Shown: piece after piece, positions 12,409-13,478 of the stretch | Layout: every line of letters starts with the position of its first letter | How positions within the stretch are numbered: position 1 is the first letter of the stretch | DNA from: Chromatiales bacterium | GTDB lineage: Bacteria > Pseudomonadota > Gammaproteobacteria > Chromatiales > Chromatiaceae | DNA length: 13,478 nucleotides | NCBI GenBank assembly: GCA_024639625.1 | Contig: JAHEIA010000022.1 | Coordinates: forward strand, 1-13,478 | Direction of reading: 5' to 3' | Notes under the pieces: model-generated | What the model was told of the DNA's origin: nothing | What the model saw: only the letters and a program-made list of their open reading frames with translations | The model's database searches: none | Made by a program: the position numbers and the translations under genes

Positions 12409-12840
12409 TTACACCCCCTCCACGTCGAGGCCCATACTGCGGGCGCTGCCAGCGATGACGCGGACGGCGGCATCCATATCGGCTGCATTCAAGTCCGGCA
12501 TCTTGACCTTCGCGATCTCCTCGAGCTGCTCCCGCGTCACCACCCCGACCTTGTTCGTGTTCGGCGTGCCGCTGCCCTTGGGAATCCCCGCTGCTTTTTT
12601 CAACAACACCGCTGCCGGCGGCGTCTTCGTGATGAAGGTAAAGCTGCGATCCGCATACACGGTAATCACCACCGGGGTCGGCAGTCCCTTCTCCAAGTCC
12701 TGGGTCTTGGCATTGAAGGCCTTGCAGAACTCCATGATGTTGACGCCGTGCTGGCCTAGGGCCGGCCCGACCGGCGGGCTCGGGTTGGCCTCTCCGGCCT
12801 TTACCTGCAATTTAATGTAGGCAGAAATCTTTTTTGCCAT
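12409..12840 (-). CDS. rplK: 50S ribosomal protein L11
   Basis: L11 binds the 23S GTPase-associated centre, helps factor-dependent GTP hydrolysis and is needed for RelA activation; thiostrepton binds between it and rRNA. The product has 143 residues (E. coli 142). The N-terminal domain has [20 protein letters not shown] (21-40), with the thiostrepton-contact prolines at 22 and 23. The C-terminal rRNA-binding domain includes [19 protein letters not shown] and ends [18 protein letters not shown] lies 7 bases before the ATG. It follows nusG after 103 bases and runs into rplA. Confidence 0.98.
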   Translation of the reverse strand: MAKKISAYIKLQVKAGEANPSPPVGPALGQHGVNIMEFCKAFNAKTQDLEKGLPTPVVITVYADRSFTFITKTPPAAVLLKKAAGIPKGSGTPNTNKVGVVTREQLEEIAKVKMPDLNAADMDAAVRVIAGSARSMGLDVEGV

Positions 12841-12853
12841 GGATGGGCTCCTG

Positions 12854-12880
12854 CGGGTACTAGCGCCTTTCGGCTCCCCG
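12854..12880 (-). promoter_or_regulatory. Candidate L1-binding site in the rplK leader
   Basis: On the minus strand CGGG (12880-12877) pairs with CCCG (12857-12854). Inside is a GCC-GAAA-GGC hairpin, set off by an asymmetric internal loop (GA on one side, GCTAGTA on the other). Two short helices split by an asymmetric loop, just before the rplK Shine-Dalgarno, is the known form of L1 autoregulatory sites. The match is by shape and position only. Confidence 0.5.
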
Positions 12881-12920
12881 ACGGTCTGTGCTTAGGGTAC
12901 GTCCTTGTAAGAGAATTCCG

Positions 12921-12940
12921 TCCCCGCCTTCCGGGCGAGA
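12921..12940 (-). other. Hairpin just after nusG
   Basis: TCTCGCC and GGCGGGGA (minus strand) form a stem of about 7 bp, with G-U pairs, around the loop CGGAA. It lies 3 bases after the nusG stop. No T-run follows (ACGGAATT comes next), so it is not a good intrinsic terminator. Confidence 0.35.
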
Positions 12941-12943
12941 CGA

Positions 12944-13477
12944 TCAACCTTTTTCGACCTGACTGAACTCCAGGTCCACCGGTGTCGATCGACCGAAGAT
13001 GAGCACCGACACCTTGAGTCGGCTTTTCTCGTAATCCACGTCCTCGACGACCCCATTGAAATCGTTAAACGGGCCGTCGGTCACGCGCACCACCTCACCG
13101 GGTTCAAACAACACCTTCGGCTTCGGTTTCTCGACCCCTTCCTGCACGCGCTGCAGTATGGAGTCCGCTTCGCGATCCGAGATCGGGGCCGGGCGGTCCC
13201 CGGTGCCGCCGATAAATCCCATTACCCGTGGCACATCCTTTACCAGGTGCCACGTCTCGTCGGTCATTTCCATCTGCACCAATACGTATCCAGGGAAAAA
13301 CTTGCGCTCGCTCTTGCGCTGCTGGCCGCCGCGCATTTCCACCACTTCTTCCGTCGGCACCAGGATATCGCCGAAATGCTCGTCCAGGCCCGAACGCTTC
13401 ACCCGCTCTTCCAGGGAGCGCTTCACCTGTGCCTCGAAACCCGAATAAGCGTGCACTACGTACCAACGCATGGCCAT
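12944..13477 (-). CDS. nusG: Transcription termination/antitermination factor NusG
   Basis: NusG binds RNA polymerase through its NGN domain, suppresses pausing, and uses its C-terminal KOW domain to contact Rho or ribosomal S10. The product has 177 residues (E. coli 181). The NGN domain begins [12 protein letters not shown] and holds [13 protein letters not shown] (40-52) and [12 protein letters not shown] (58-69). [10 protein letters not shown] (82-91) follows. The KOW domain is about 124-165, with [14 protein letters not shown], and ends FSQVEKG. Phe161, equivalent to E. coli Phe165 at the S10/Rho interface, is kept. Two in-frame ATGs (13477 and 13471) are possible starts. The window ends one base upstream, so the true start and its ribosome-binding site cannot be checked, and a longer N-terminus is possible. 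secE would be expected beyond the edge. Confidence 0.96.
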   Translation of the reverse strand: MAMRWYVVHAYSGFEAQVKRSLEERVKRSGLDEHFGDILVPTEEVVEMRGGQQRKSERKFFPGYVLVQMEMTDETWHLVKDVPRVMGFIGGTGDRPAPISDREADSILQRVQEGVEKPKPKVLFEPGEVVRVTDGPFNDFNGVVEDVDYEKSRLKVSVLIFGRSTPVDLEFSQVEKG

Positions 13478-13478
13478 C

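Overview
This window is the β/β' RNA polymerase and ribosomal-protein gene cluster of a GC-rich gammaproteobacterium. Every gene lies on the minus strand, so transcription runs from high to low coordinates: nusG, rplK, rplA, rplJ, rplL, rpoB, rpoC, rpsL, rpsG, fusA. The proteins resemble the E. coli set over their whole lengths. RpoC even shares E. coli numbering at both zinc sites, the catalytic aspartates and the trigger-loop histidine, and it carries the large trigger-loop insertion typical of Proteobacteria. The str genes follow rpoC directly. That layout is common in bacteria, but E. coli keeps the two operons apart. The family cannot be fixed from this; something like Chromatiales is a guess.

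Layout from the 5' end of the transcripts: nusG (start at the right window edge); a 103-base gap with a candidate L1-binding leader; rplK and rplA, 3 bases apart; a 291-base gap with stem-loops and an L10-type leader; rplJ and rplL; a 293-base gap with a strong attenuator hairpin and two further hairpins; rpoB and rpoC; a 359-base gap; then rpsL, rpsG and the first 173 codons of fusA, cut by the left edge. The 359-base gap holds two tandem stem-loop repeats, a near-consensus sigma-70 promoter with a GC-rich discriminator, an intrinsic terminator and the rpsL leader.

The genes form one growth-linked programme. NusG couples polymerase to the leading ribosome. L11, L1, L10 and L7/L12 build the L1 stalk and the GTPase-associated centre where EF-G (fusA) acts. 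RpoB and RpoC form the polymerase active site. S12 and S7 shape the decoding centre and the 30S head.

No new protein system is present; the genes are ordinary housekeeping genes. The material worth a second look is in the intergenic RNA. The clearest case is the str promoter: its predicted start site lies only a few bases before an intrinsic-terminator hairpin, so rpsL-rpsG-fusA expression may be attenuated at the very start of the transcript. The other leads are a possible pairing switch around the rpsL ribosome-binding site, the stem-loop array between rplL and rpoB, a shortened rpsL-rpsG spacer, and the TTG start of rpoC.
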